64,000 bases of DNA from Talinum fruticosum (Eukaryota; Streptophyta; Magnoliopsida; Caryophyllales; Talinaceae). The notes beneath the pieces are model-generated. The model saw nothing but the letters and a program-made list of their open reading frames with translations. It was not told where the DNA came from and searched no databases. The position numbers were made by a program, and so were the translations under genes. Positions 45,416 through 63,194 of this stretch are shown here, in pieces. Location of the stretch: positions 1,116,001-1,180,000 of the forward strand of contig JAITYX010000047.1 in assembly GCA_021018815.1 (NCBI GenBank). The letters are read 5' to 3'. How positions within the stretch are numbered: position 1 is the first letter of the stretch; every line of letters starts with the position of its first letter.

Positions 45416-47636
45416 CGTATATTATGAATAAAGTTGCACTTTCCATCTTTTGAAACATTTTGATATCTTTCTTTCCTCTCATTGCTTTAAGTATATCCAC
45501 CCAATTCCACCCAAAAAAACAAGCTTAATTTTAGTGAACTTGTTTTTTTTTTTTTTTGAAAGAAAAAACAAACTTTTACCCTTCTTTTTCCTCTTTATTT
45601 ATACTCACCTTTGAATTTGCCACACTTTAAGGTTCTTCTTTTAGTTTAGTGGGATATCCAGCTTTTCAAAAGGTCAAAGTGTCAATTAATGTATCTTTTA
45701 TTCTTGCTTTGATCATATTCACAAAAAAAAAAAAAGAAGCATTTTATTCATTGGATCTTTGATTCTGTCCAACAAAGAGGACAGATAATCTCATATTTTT
45801 AAGGTTCTTGCAACAAGATTTTTAATTTGAGTTTATTTTGAAATTTATTGATCTATTTATGTAGATGTATAGCTTATGAAATGACCGAAAGATGTAATGG
45901 ATGAGTTAGAAAATCTATTTAACAGCGTATTCTTTTGAGTACTTTTGAATTTTATAAGTATTAGTTAACTTTAACGATTTTATAAATTTTTGATAATTTC
46001 CAATCAATAGTGCCTCAGGCACTTTGGGCATAACGTCGGCAAAAATTCGGGTTCGGTTGAAATTGGGTCGCTTATTGGATGGAATTTTTTGTTCGATACC
46101 CGATTTTTTTCAAGTCGGATAATTCGTATAAGCGTAAATTCAGGTGAAAATCGAATTCGGACAATAGAAATATGAAAATTTTATGTCCGAATTTAAAATT
46201 CGGATAAAAAATCATACTCAAACCCAATTTTTTAGGTCGGATAGTTAGGTCGGACGAAATTTTACCAGCGCTACGGCATAAGGTAGCTCTGGCACTGCAA
46301 GGAAGATCTAAAGAACAAGTTATGATCTTATAATTTGGGATTTGATTTTCATCGTGTCAAGCACAATCATTGTAACATGTGATTCATATTTTTCTTGACA
46401 TGCATTATTTTAGTTCAAATCAAATGGTTGAGATATACCTTTCCCTTAAATAAAATTTAGATTCAAGTCTACTAAATAAATAAGTATATTTTATTTTAAT
46501 TATTAAAAACTAGCTGTTATGGATTGGGATTAGTTGTTAGTTGTTATGAGGGATTACACTTAGTACTATTACGAGTTGTTATAATTAGCATTTAGTTATT
46601 ACGAGATATTATGAGTTGTTACTGAATTGTTAACCTGTTATAAACGTTAAAATAAACACATTAAATAAAGATATTTTTTTTATCTTTGTAGGTCAATGAT
46701 AACTTTTTTGTGACTAATATACAATATCAAAAACCAAACATATAGTATCATAGGATGTGATAGGACATCAATGATTCAATAACATTTCTTGTTGGATTGT
46801 ACTATTTCTTGAGCCAATTATTCCAAAATGGGGAGGCTAGCGAGTGAGTGAATCCACAAAATTACATCAACATGAATCGATGAAAGCAAATGAATAATAC
46901 TCCTTTCGTTTCAAAAAACTGTATGATTTGATATTTTACGGTTTTCAATGTATCATTTTAATGATTGATTTTTAAAATTTTGTAATAGAAAAAATTACAA
47001 ATATATATTATAATGAAAGTATTTTTTAAAAGAAATCCATTGATGATAATTTTATATTGTAAATCAATGTATATTTTGATTCAATATTGGTCAAATTTTG
47101 TAAACTTTGACCAAAAAGTAAAAAATAAGCAATTATTTTGGGACGAAAGGAATATGTAAAATACAAAATCAATTATGCATGACTTTTTGAAAATTTAAAA
47201 AAAGATGACATTTTTTAAATAATTAATAATACCAAAAACTCATTTAGAGTTATACTATTTCCAATAACTCATATTGCTAACATTTCGTACATATAACAAC
47301 TGAAATTATGCGAGTGTCAACTAACACATTTGATAAATTTTTTGAAAATTATATTTATGTATTAAAGATTTGAAAATATTATTATAATCCATATTTTCCA
47401 TAATAATAGTTCTGCTTGGGTGATGAAAATTTTAAATAATACATTAATTTCTATTGTCGGGAGAGTATAGGGAGAATTTTAATACTAGTAATAGTTAAAT
47501 TATACTTTTATTTTTAGGGCACCGTGAAAAGGAAAAATAGGACTTTTTTGGGGGACAGACGGAGGAAGTATTTATATGTTAATAACAATATTTATGTGTA
47601 CTTGTAGAACAAAAAAGATGGAACAAATTATGAATC

Positions 47637-47893
47637 ACAAATTCTTATATGAGATCGTCTCACATAAGAGTTATTGTGAGACGTGGTGAATTTTTAAATG
47701 TTTTAATATGACTAATTACTTATACTATAATAACTTTTAAATTCGGAGCCCGATTAATAATTCATCAAGAGGTAAATTTATTAGAGTTACCCCTAAATGA
47801 ACTATTAGTCACCCTCTATGTTTTTGAAGTCATCATAAAAATTTACGTCTCACAATAACTTTAAAGTAAGACGGTCTCACACAAGACTTACTA
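47637..47893. mobile_element. TIR element family X, copy 2
   Basis: The left end TTCTTATATGAGATCGTCTC and the right end, inverted, TCTTGTGTGAGACCGTCTTA, extend into shared GTTATTGTGAGACG, so the terminal repeats reach about 40 bases. Related along its length to copy 1 near 38.7-39.0 kb. Confidence 0.75.
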
Positions 47894-49136
47894 ATTATAA
47901 ATATTAATTACATAAAAATACTATTCAACTATTTATTTGTACACCAAAAACAGAAAAGAAAAGTAATTAATATTTTGTCAAAATAGTAAACCATGCTTCA
48001 AAGTTGTTGAATGAAGTCCATTGACTTGTGGGTTAAAATTACCAACACCCACTATCAAATCATATAAAGTCAACAATCAGTAAACGCACCTAATTAATAG
48101 TTTTATTTTTCATAGACAATTTATGGCATCATTTGTTTGTCATTACTCATTAAATTTGTTAATTGTCATTACTCAAATCATTAGTTTAATCAAATAGTTA
48201 ACTTAAATCACTAACATGAATAAAATGGGAAATCAAGATCTATTGGAAGTTACATGAAAAACGAATTTATTTATTTTTATGCTTTTTGTTTATGTTTGTT
48301 TATGTTCGTTCGTTTCTTATTTTAAGTAACTCATTTACGTTCGTTTATGTTCGTTTTGTTCTCTACTCTTGTATGTTTATTTATATTTATATTTATATTT
48401 ATATGCGTTTTCTATGTAACTTCAAACAGAAAAAGACAAACACACGCACAAAAAGTCATGAACTTTCAAACTTTCAATTAACCAAATAAAATCTAATTTT
48501 GGTTAGGCTCTTGACTTTACTAAGCTGTACATGGAGAATGGTCTCCATAAACATTCCATCTTTATTGACTAAGAAAGAAACTAAAATCGACTCTACTCAA
48601 AGTTCAAATATAGCCAAAAAAATTAGAATCTCATTGATTAAGAAAAGAGTCTTTTTATTTCAGCATTAATCGTTAATATATTCAATATCGTTTGTTGCTA
48701 TTCTGGCTCGTTCGACTTTATATGAAATTATGTTTGTTTATGTTCGTTTATATTCGCTTATATTCGTTCATTTATGTTCGTTTTTTAGTTAAAAAATTAT
48801 TTCTAATCATTTATATTCGTTTCTTATATGTATCGTTCTTTATTTATTTCCAGTCAAAATTAATTTTTTAAAAATTGAATCTAACCACCATTTATTAGGG
48901 ATCTTACAAATTTAATAGAGTTTGTTTTGTTAGACCAACTTTTTTTTTTTTTTTTTTGGATAGCAGTTAGACCACAAAATTTACCTTACACAGGAGTGGA
49001 AATAAAAAACAAAAACAGCATTTCAAAAAAAAACCCAGCAGAATGGGGCCCGCTGCTAAATCTACGCGCCTTCCTTGATGCAACCTTTCCGCTCTTCTCC
49101 TCACCGTCCGATGAAAACTACTACTGCCAGTCTTCT

Positions 49137-49281
49137 CTCTCTCTCTCTCTACCTCTCTCTCTCTCCCCCATTTTACTGAGCAAAAGTGAGAAAGCTCAGC
49201 AGTTGAAACTCTCAGAAAAACCGATTTTTCGCACCTCCTCCTCAGATTCTCTCTCTCTCCTCTGCGCTCTCTGCTCTCTCT

Positions 49282-49319
<38 letters not shown>

Positions 49320-49600
49320 TGCTCTCTCTCTATCTCTATCTCCTTCATTGACAGAACAAGAAAAGGAAGCGTATTTGGATCACCAAACGAGCTTTGTCGT
49401 CACTTTCTCTCACCTCTCCTTCTCCATTGAAGTTTCCGATAGGCTTCACCGCCGTAGCCACCCCACCGACACTTCCTTTTCTCTCCCTCTCATCGTCGTC
49501 GACGGCTTTTTCCGACGGCATTTCGATTCTTTTGGCCGGTATGCGCTTTCGCCATCTCTTTGTACGGATACTTTGATACCTGTTGGTTCATCGGTTTAAG
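49137..49600 (+). other. probable 5' leader exon of the DUF3527 gene
   Basis: CT-rich DNA (CT runs at 49137-49165 and 49284-49330) is followed by GC-richer sequence to a possible donor (GGCCG|GTATGC, about 49539). The layout fits a non-coding first exon with a roughly 1.8-kb leader intron before the coding exon at 51.5 kb. The start site and splicing are inferred, not shown. Confidence 0.4.
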
Positions 49601-51057
49601 AACTGTTCATGTGTGTTGCTTTTGTTCTCCTCTGCAATTTTCGTTTTCTGATTGCTTTTTAATCGGAGAATGCGAGTTTTTTTTCCTTTTGTTTTGGCTG
49701 ATTTTAGTAGCTGCAATGCATTAGTGAGGATTTTTCCTTCGTTTTGGGTTAGTGGTTAGTAGTATTTGGGGTCTTTGGCTACAATTTACGGAGAGAGAGA
49801 GAGATATTAGAGGGAGTAGCCATGTGGGAATCAGGCGTTATTTTTATTCCTGGAAAAATGGCAGAAAATATGATAGTTGGTTACTTTATTTCTTACTCTA
49901 TTACTTCAATTTTCAAGGATTTTTTGATTGAACCTTTTCCTTATCATCTTGGCCTATGCTATAATGACCATGGGGGCGCACGGTTTATTAATCTTTAATT
50001 TCATCTTCATGAATTTAACAAAGAACAAAAGGGGGAAAAACACCCTTTGGTGTTCTTCAATTTGATTTGATTGCATCAATCCATTTACTTTAAAAAAATA
50101 CTTTGATTTGAAAGTTGAAGCTTTTTCATTTGTTTTTTGCATCAAACCCCTCATCCTTATCCTTTTCCTTTAGCATTTATTTTAACTTGTGAATTTGGTT
50201 GTTTGTTTTCCATTAGTGCTCTTACAATCAATTTCTACAGTTAGTAGAAGCATCAGCATAAAGGGGAAACTTTTTGAGGTTTATTATTAGTCTCATTTTT
50301 TCTTTTCAATTCACTTATTTGTGCTTCTAGTTTTCTAGAAAGTTTAGACTTGAATAATTGAATATGGTTGTGGAATGTGAAGCAAGGTAGCCCCGAGGAA
50401 TAGGGGAGGGAGGAAGGGGGAGGGCCTTTTCTTTTTCTGTTGGATGTAACCAATTATGGTATTTCTCCCTGCTAGGAGTAGGAGATTTACTTTTTGTTAT
50501 ATATGTGATCCAGTTGGACCACTCACATCTTCTTTGCTTAATGTCAATCGTTCCATTGTGGCATTTGTCTTCTTTCAACCATAATTTATTTCAAATCACA
50601 CCACTTTTTGGTCAATCTGTGGCACTTTCGTGATAACCTAGTCAATGGCAATGCACCTATGAGGCTATAACTTGTGTTGCTAAGGAGAATTTTCTGTATA
50701 TATTCATTACTAGAATCGACATCTAGCTTGGGGTTGAATTCTTGAGTTGTGTATGGTGAAACAATACCCGTAATAATGCGGAGTTTGAGTTAGAGACTAA
50801 TCTTTTGTTGAATTAAAGTGAGAATTGTGGGTTCTCCTGTTACTGTAAGTAAGTTGATTCTATGGATTTGCTCACTGGGCAATAAATTTTGTAATTTGGT
50901 GCTAAAGATGAAGTCATTGTATTGATCATTTAGTTGTCACTTGGGAAAATTTACACATTCCATAATCCATACAAATGTGCTTTATCTCCAGCTGCATGCT
51001 GGAGACTCATTTTAGACTCTAGCATATGCACCTTTACGCGGTTAGATGCGAGAATAT

Positions 51058-51202
51058 GTTTTTAGGGGTGAAACGCCACTCGAACCCAGAGCTAGCTGGT
51101 TCTCCCCGAAATGCGTTAGGCGCAGCAGTTGACTGGACATCTAAGGGCAAAGCACTTTTTCGGTGCGGGCCACGAGAGCAGTACCAAATCAAGGCAAACT
51201 CT
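51058..51202 (+). pseudogene. nuclear copy of plastid 23S rRNA (NUPT)
   Basis: About 145 bases match plastid 23S rRNA as I know it: AGGGGTGAAACGCCACTCGA, then GAGCTAGCTGGTTCTCCCCG, GTTGACTGGACATCTA and GGTACCAAATCGAGGCAAAC-like sequence, with scattered C-to-T/G-to-A type changes (GGCACGAGAGCAGTACC) and a lost G after GCGTT. It is a fragment, not a functional rRNA. The 66-codon open frame across it is meaningless. Confidence 0.9.
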
Positions 51203-51373
51203 CTAGCTATTTGCGGATTCTAAATGAAGCTTTTAGTTTCCACAATACCTTTGCAAATTTTATTTTCCTATAAAAATCTGGAGTCCTGCACCTGTCGAAT
51301 TTACTTCTCGTTAAAGTGGTAGATCTTACAGTGCCTTTTTATATGATATTTATTTATTTATTTTGGTGTTGCA

Positions 51374-51457
51374 ATGGGCAGCTTGAAGCAGAGAGTTTTG
51401 GACCGCAGATTGAGCAAACACCACTGGGACAAAGTTATGACTGTAGGACATGTTTGA
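51374..51457 (+). other. 27-codon upstream ORF or displaced N-terminus of the DUF3527 gene
   Basis: ATG 51374 opens MGSLKQRVLDRRLSKHHWDK and stops at 51455. It follows a likely intron acceptor and lies 55 bases before the proposed main start. It could be a regulatory uORF or, given the missing bases elsewhere in this gene, the true N-terminus. Confidence 0.35.
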
Positions 51458-51511
51458 TTGACCTAGTCAATATCTTAGATGCAGTGAGAGTTGTTGAGAA
51501 ATTTATGGTGT

Positions 51512-54498
51512 ATGGAACATCCCAATGATCCAAGAAGTATCCCCAGGGATCATAGATATGGGGGTACTGCGGAAAGAGCTGTTTCTTCTTGTATTCGGCA
51601 AGGTACAAAATTACGAGATATGTTGATGTCGGAGAAACCCAACTTGTCATATGCTCATTTTCATCATGAGATTACAAGAGATCCAGATGATGCCTTGCGT
51701 AAACATTTAGGTGGTCAACAAAGTCAGGTTTTGGATAGAATGACCCTCGAAGAGGATGAGGTGGTGAGATACATGTCAAACTTGCCAAATTACTTGGAGA
51801 AAGGGAAGAATTTTCAGGAGAAAGCACTGACTGTTGGTGTTATTGACTGGAAGCATCTGGAAAAATGGCAGTCTAGTAAAAAACATATGCCTCATAAATA
51901 CACCGAGTCTTCTCCATCTAGAAGCAACCCTCTCTCTTTTCAACAACAGATGGCTCATCAATCCACTCTAGCAGAGGCCAGATCGACTCCCCTGCTCGTC
52001 AGAGGATGCCCACCTTCTCTCTACAGTCTCCACTTGGAGCATCCCTGAAGGAAAGACATATTCTAGATGCTAAGTCCTCTGCTATTAGAGGTCACACTCG
52101 CTCCCCTCTCATCAAAGAATGTTCCACCCTGTGTCACAATCTCATCCCCAGACGGTACATGCCAGGGGGAGAGTCCCAAGGCAGTGACGGTTTTGAAGGA
52201 AATGCTAGAGGGTCCCAGGAATCTGCTGGTGGCACAGGTAATAATTTGAGCAGGCAACCAAAGGTTTCTGGGAGAGTTCAAGGGTGTGAGAGGACGGAAT
52301 CAGAGTTGAAGTCTGTCTCAGCAATGGTGCACCAACCAACCTCCAATGCTTATGAGGTAGCACCACCTTGGAAAGGAAAAATCAAGATTCAAGGCAATGA
52401 ATCTGCAAAAGAAATGCTGACATTACAAGAAACCAAATTGAATGCTGCGTATCGGGACTACTCTCAAAGAGAGAAACCACACATTGTTAGCAAGCGAAAA
52501 GATCAGCCGGAAAATAGTTGCTCCGGTGCAACAATTTTGTCTGACACTACAGTAAATGGTCTGTCTCCGGTACAGTCAGTCTGGAAGATCATTTCAGGGA
52601 CAAACAATGATGAGGGTTCCTCGCCTTCTAAAAATGACAGCTTTAAGCACCTGGAGCCCACTGGGTCTTGTCCCTGGAATGCAGAAGCAGTGAAAAATTC
52701 ATCACAAGCATCATCTCTTCATCATACCAAGATGCTTAACAGTCCTTCCAAGATTAGTACACAGGGTGTCAAAGCTCCTGCTGAGGCATCATACTTGTTG
52801 CCATTTCCTGCTAGGAGGTTTAGCAGTCCATCCAGGAGCAGAAACAATGAGGAGAAGAAGCCGATTGCTGGGCTTCGGGTTGTCAATGCAGCCAAATCTT
52901 TAGAGGAATTATATGTGAGGAAAAGCTCAGAGTCCATTCCGAAGGCAAGAAACCCATCACCAATACGCAGATTGAGTTTTGCAATGAGCAAGATGATAAA
53001 GAATGCCGGGTCCAGAGAAAATTCACCCCTTCGCAGGTCAATTTCAACAGACTATGTTACTAAATCAGGTTCTGAGGGAGCTACAGTTTCTGTCTTCTCA
53101 GATAATCCTAGAAGTGAAAGGCCATTGAGTAATAGCAGAGGTAGATCCAGTCCTCTAAGAAGGTTGTTTGATCCCCTTCTGAAATCCAGGGCATCAAACA
53201 GCCCTGAACCATCTAAGAAACACTCATCTTCCACAGTTGTTACCATGAAATCAGGTCATGAGCAGTTAGATTTTTGTCCTAGACCCTCTGTGAAAGTAAA
53301 GCCCAGATGTGCAAGTAATAATATGACAGGTTCTTGTGATGCGCATCCCAAATCAAAGAATGGATCATCCTCACTTCAAGCTCTTCTGCAGATATCATTC
53401 AAGAATGGGCTTCCTTTGTTTTCTTTCGCTATTGACAATGAAAGTAACATTTTAGCAGCTACTGTGAGAAAGTCCTACGTTCCAGGAAAGGGTCATCATA
53501 CCTGGGCCTATACATTCTTCACTGTCCGTGAAGTCAAGAAAAAGAGCGGAATCTGGTTGAATCAAGGAGGGAAAGGCGACGGTCATGGTTATGTACCAAA
53601 TGTTGTGGCTCAAATGAAGGTCTCAGATTCCTGGGGTTCTTTAACCAAGCATGAAATTGCAAATAGTAACATCACTAGGGAATTTGACTTGTTTGCTGTG
53701 GATGTTGGACATGGAGATCAGCATGGAACTGATTTTCATCCAACTAATGAATTGGCAGCCATCATTGTCAAGCTTCCCAGAGTAACCAGTGTGAATCCTA
53801 GTAAAGATGGCCAATCCACCTACAGTTGGTTGGATTCATCACAGGCATTTTTGGGAGAGAATTCTGATGATAATCTTCAGAATCATCGAGATCTGCAAAT
53901 TCCTAATTTTAGCACAACAGTTGTACTTCCAGGCGGTGTTCATACAATACCTAGTAAGGGAGAAATATCAAAGCTGGCCCAACGGTGGAGATCTGGGGGA
54001 TCATGTGATTGTGGTGGATGGGATTTAGGTTGTCAGCTGCAAGTTTATACAAACCGAACTGAATATGAGGAGAAGTTTCAGCTTTTCTCTCAGGTAATTA
54101 TCTTCCTCCTGTTACCCACCCACTATACAGACAATTAATCACCAGTTAATCTTCTAGCTACATCATTTGATGCATTCTTGGTATTTTCTTTAAACATTGG
54201 TCTACAGGTGGGTCAAGATAATCAACTTATGCTGAGTGTGGCACCATTTAAGGAAAGTATATACTCGGTGGAATTCAATTCGTCCCTCTCACTTCTACAA
54301 GCATTTGCTGTTTGCATATCTTTTATAGACTGTAGAAGGCCAGCCGAGCTCTCAGGACCGAACATTGCTGTTGAAAAGATTGGCAATGAGGTAGATGTCT
54401 TTGAGGTACCATTTCAAATGAAGACATCAAGTCATCAAGGCGAGGTTCCTGCAAGATATGTCTCGTATCCGCCCCACTCCCCTGTAGGGAGGGCCTAG
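51512..54498 (+). CDS. DUF3527 family protein
   Basis: Large plant-specific protein of unknown function, about 955 residues. Two coding exons: 51512-54093 and 54208-54498. The N-terminal half is Ser/Pro-rich and probably disordered (repeated RxxSPxRR-like motifs, for example PSPIRRLSFAMSKM and RGRSSPLRRLFDP). The C-terminal DUF3527 domain begins near ASSLQALLQISFKNGLPLF in exon 1 (about 53370), includes HHTWAYTFF and the Cys/Trp motif CDCGGWDLGC (54004-54033), and ends in exon 2 after FECRRP-like FIDCRRPAEL. The first 145 codons lie in another frame; the frames join as SNPLSFQQ then GSSIHSSRGQIDSPARQRM, so one base is missing near 51945-51952. The start ATG (MEHPNDPRSIPRDHR) is chosen as the first in frame; the true N-terminus may lie upstream. 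Confidence 0.88.
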
Positions 54499-56642
54499 TT
54501 TCTGTTGACTTTCACAAAAGACAAGAACGGGAATGTCACAAGACTCGCAACTATTTAGGCTTTTTGTTCATGAAATTCTCTGCACCTTCTATTATCATGC
54601 AGTGAAATTAAGGATCATAAAGGCCATGGAGGATCTAATTCCCCGGCGTAGATCAAGATGGCCACAGCATAGCTATGCAATGTCTTCTTTTGATAGAATG
54701 TTTGCCCTACCTATATTGTAATTAGTACTATCTACCATTTCTTTGTTTCTTCCTTTCACCTTTGTATTTTAGAACAGTAAAAACAGTACCGAATTGTTGT
54801 AACTAAGAAAGAAGGCAATCTTCTCTATCTGTATTGTATTAGCAACAACTCCCAGTATAGATCTCGATTTCGTCCCAGCAGGGTTTGAGGAGATTCAGAT
54901 AGTATTTCGGTATATGTTATACCTTATTGGAATCAAATAATAGTGCCAAGGGTTGTTATCTTTTGTAAATTTGTCTGATAGCTTCATGTCAGACACGATC
55001 ACATGAAATTTCCTGCAGTTTACCTAGTTAGGCAAATGGTTCATTGGTGCAAAGTGATGCAAATGGGGTCCATATTTTGTGCTCCTACTCTCTCTCTCTC
55101 TCTCTCTCTGGACTGGCGTCACTGATACCTAATGATTCCTGACATGTCTTTGACCTTCAATATGTTTCCCGTCACAAGCTGGTGTTGTACAAAAAAGGTC
55201 TAGTTTTCTTCTTCTCCCCTTTCCCTAGAACTCAAGAAACCAAAATTTCTCCATTTCAGACTTGATCATCCAAATATTCCAAGCTCAAACAATGGTTGAG
55301 ATTTACTTGGTTGGCCTGATTGACATGTGATCACTGATACCTAATGCTCACTTCTGGTGAAGGATCTGTCGGAAATCAAGGACCCAGCTTACCCTACACG
55401 CTTATTAACAGTTAGCATGACTCAAACTCATGTTTTTGACCACAACTTTCAAAGACTTTTATCAATTGTACTAATTAGCAGTTCGCACCCACTAATCTTA
55501 TTTGAGTAGGGCGTTTAAAAAGACAAAAATATGCCAATGTAAGACTTTAAATGATGCAATTATTGAGGAGCATCATGGTACGTACATACAGTGAATACAC
55601 ACATCCACTATGGATCATCCTCCCTTGGGTACAATTATGAGGCATTGTTGGGAAATTAATCTAATTAAATTAAATTAAATAATTCAGGGTAAAGTCCAAT
55701 TCCACCAGAATCATTTGGCCCTTCTTGTCCATCTTGGGTTCCCTGACAATCTCCATGTCACGTGACTACTTTTAAGCCTCCATTTTCTTCATTCTTTTTT
55801 TTGCTATCTAAGGCAACCTATTTTCCTTTATTTTATGTGGCTATTTTTGGTATTTTTAAAAATTTTTTAAAGGTAAATATGAACTAGCCAACTGAATTTC
55901 TATATATTTTTGGTCAAGAATATTGCTACAATGCAATATAAAAATATTTTTTTATGTCCTTATTTTTGAGAGTTCAATTTGGTTCTTTCTAATATGGTAC
56001 TGATTATATATAAGTCTTCTTTTATATAAAAAATATTTAAAATAAGAAATGATGATTTTAAATTTTGAGTGTTTTACTACTATATTTTTAAGCCTTTTAT
56101 GAAGACTTCAAGCAATCAAGCCCATAGCTCAAAAATAGAAGCCTCCCATGCAAATATGACATATGGTTGATATAAGTTGAATGTTGAATTAAACATCGGT
56201 TAAATATTTGGTAATTATACTAAAAGATCATCATAGGAGGAGTTAGAAACTTGCAATACAAATATTTGTTTCCCTGTTTTAAGGAGAAGGGACATATGAC
56301 AATTATATGTTTATAACATAAATTCAAGTTTATAAACTCAACCCATTGGTGTTTCGAGATGTATAATTTGGTGGGAACATGAGAAAATAAACCCGAGACT
56401 AGCTTATTGTTGTACTTGAGATAGCTACGAACTAGTACCTCCTACTCCTAGTCCTTAGTTATGCTAAAGAGAGCTATAATTTGCAAGCATCTGAGGGCTA
56501 CAATGTCTTTGCAGGCTAGGGCATATACAACATATTAATGATATGGCAAAATAGAAGACTTTCTTATTATCCTTCCTTTTTTTTTATACTAGAGATTTAA
56601 TGAGAGAGAGTGACGAAGTTGAGGTGGAAAAAAAAACAATCC

Positions 56643-56675
<33 letters not shown>

Positions 56676-59191
56676 CCCTAAAAGAAAAGAACCTTTGTGC
56701 ATCCAATTAGGTCATTTTCTTCATAATTGGAGGCATATATGTTTTCCTTTTTGGGCACCTCACTTTTGCTAATTTACTTCCCTATTGTTTGCCTTTTTCC
56801 TCAATTCAACTCCTTTGATTTTGGTTATTGTAAGTCAATAAATAAGCATTAAATATTTCATTTTTATTGTTATTATGATTGTAAAGCGATGTTTCGGGTA
56901 AAGCATTAAATATTTGGTGAAGGATGAAGATTAAGTTCTCGTTTCAATCTTATATATTAAAATAGTTATTCTATATTTAGTATATATAGATGATTGATTT
57001 CTTCATACTAAATCATGCATTGGACCAAAAAGATAATGTGAATGCAACTCGACTCTTGCATGTTATCTATTTTATTAAACGATCTGTTAAAATAAGTTAT
57101 TATAAGCTGTTATAACTTAAATGAGTTAAAATGATTAACCATTATAATCTGTTATGAGTTGAAATGAATTGAAATAGTTAGCTGTTATAGGTGAAATGAC
57201 CTCAAATGGGCTAAAATGAGTTGAAATGAGTTGAAAGTCTGTTAAATATCGGTATGAACGACATTTCGAACAAGCCCTAAAAATTATTTTTATATCAATT
57301 ATTTTTTAAAAAAATTCCTTGAAAAATTATAAAAATTAATTGTAATGATGATGAATACACGTTACGTAAGTAGACAATCCTTTTACAGGAAATATACGCT
57401 TAAAATTCATTCGGCAACTGGCCAATTTAATTTTTACTTATTGCAAGGAGTCTTACAATGTACTGTATAAACTAAATTATACCGCAAACGATGTAATTAA
57501 ACAAACTAAAACTTTAATTCTTATAATTAAGAGTTAATTAAGTATTAACCAACCTAGCTCGAGCATATGCATAGGGTTTCACCAAAGAGGAAGTACTATT
57601 TTTGTGGGTATCATAAAAGCACAAAATTGGCCACCTTTATTCATAAAAATTTGCTTACATTACACACTTGATAGAGAATGCTGGGTTGCCCATCATGGTC
57701 AACCTATCTTGTGTAAGGTTTTCAAAGCTCAAGTCCTTTTTCTTTCTTCTTGCCCATCCTTCAATGCTTCTTCATCACCTCAATTTAAAAATAATGCTTA
57801 TCTTGTGACACATGTACCAACCATTTATTAATTATATACATTCCCCTCCCTTTGGCACAAAACTATAGTGTGGTGGCTAAGTTAAAAATTTAAAATACAA
57901 GTATTTAATGTTTTTGGGCCAAATTTAAGGGTGTTTATTATTTATAATTTTAAATTTTTTGGTCCAAATATAAGTCTGTTTTTAAATTTTTATGGGACAC
58001 CCTTAACGCCTTCAAGACTCGCACCATGATAGTGTGAGAAGATTTTTGTTTTTAGGAAAAAAATAATATTCCTTAATTTTATATTTTTTCATATTTTGAT
58101 AGAGCTTAAACTTTAAACCGAGGGTTTTTGTTATTAATTTTATTTTTTAAACTTAACGACAAATTATTAATACGTAAAAGCAGATAATTTTTTCTTTTAT
58201 AAAATATAACGATGATATATTTTTGGAGAAAAAATTGGTCCATCCTATTTCACATGTATCTTGTTTAGTTAAGACTTAAAATGAATATTAGGAGGTAAAA
58301 ATCTAGTGAACACTTCATAAGAAATCTTTAGTATAAGTTTCATGTTGGATAAACAATGAAGTATTGATGTCATGATTAAAATCGAGGTCCCAACGTGCTC
58401 GATTCCTCTTATTTCAACAAAATATCCTATACTTAAATTAATACATTTTTGAATTTACATATCATGGTGACTCTTTGTTTTTTTTATATATATAATTTAC
58501 ACCGACTTTTTCCTTTTTTTCATAGTTTTTCATCTCTTTAGCAACCTTTTCTTCCAACCCCTAAAAACAAGAACCTTTTTCATCCAAACAAATGCCATAT
58601 AAACATGTGGGAAATTGTTTCCTTACAAAAATTAGCTGGCTTTATTTCTTTTCTGGTTTATTAAAAATTTGTTAAACCAGCTTACTTAACTTTATAATTA
58701 TGGTTAAGATAATTAATTAATTCATTAAAGTAAGTTGGAGAAAATAGAGGTAGAAACATCATTTCATACTCCAATCCATGTTTTAGTTCCTGTAAAGTAT
58801 TCCTACTTTACAAAGAAAGCATCAACAGATTTTAAGGACAAATTTGTGTCCGTTTTACTGTTGCAATTGCAATTCATCCCTCCCTCTCTCTCCCTCTCTC
58901 TCCCTACCCTTTTTGAGCAGTAGCCCTTTCTGAATCCCCACCCCTGTGTATGATTGTTTTCCCCTTTCCTTTCCCTTTTCCTTTCCTTTCCTTTCCTTTC
59001 CTCCCCACTGTAAAACCCTCCCAATGCACACTCCCCCATCCCCACAAATCAGCTGCCTCTGCCTGAAAGAAAGAGACTCAGAGACCCCTCCTTAAAATGC
59101 TCTGATCTGGGTTTCTCTCTCCTTCATTCCTCACTCCCTCTCCCCCTCTATTTCTCTCTCTCTAGATTAGTAGAAGGAGCAAAGCAAGCAA
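54499..59191. other. intergenic between DUF3527 and BSK
   Basis: No gene is supported in 4.7 kb. CT run at 55090-55108, GA run at 56645-56671, an AT-rich family repeat at 57065-57285 ending ACATTTCGAACAAGCCCTAA, and a TTTCC-type pyrimidine run at 58968-59000 in the BSK upstream region. Confidence 0.45.
57065..57285. repeat. AT-rich dispersed repeat (11-kb family)
   Basis: Contains repeated GAGTTGAAATGA phrases and TTATAAGCTGTTATAAC, and ends GACATTTCGAACAAGCCCTA. The inverted form of this end matches the start of the 45.2-kb copy in general style (TGTTYGAAATG). The left edge is unclear. Confidence 0.45.

Positions 59192-63194
<4,003 letters not shown>

Larger units (their letters stand above)
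42463..48926. other. gene-poor intergenic DNA with small repeats
   Basis: 6.5 kb without a supported gene. It holds a Tourist-like relative (43450-43576), AT-rich family copies (45228-45415 and about 46495-46660), a TCGGATA-rich possible MITE (46020-46265) and TIR family X copy 2. Phrases like GTTTATGTTCGTTTAT near 48290-48360 and 48720-48790 also occur near 6240-6390 and, inverted, near 360-450. Confidence 0.45.

Noticed and set aside
48927..49430. A 167-residue Ser/Leu-rich open frame
   Set aside because: Low-complexity translation of CT repeats in the probable DUF3527 leader.
51026..51223. A 65-residue open frame
   Set aside because: It lies over the plastid 23S rRNA fragment; the frame is incidental.
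57604..57831. A 75-residue open frame
   Set aside because: No recognised motifs; composition fits chance in AT-rich DNA.
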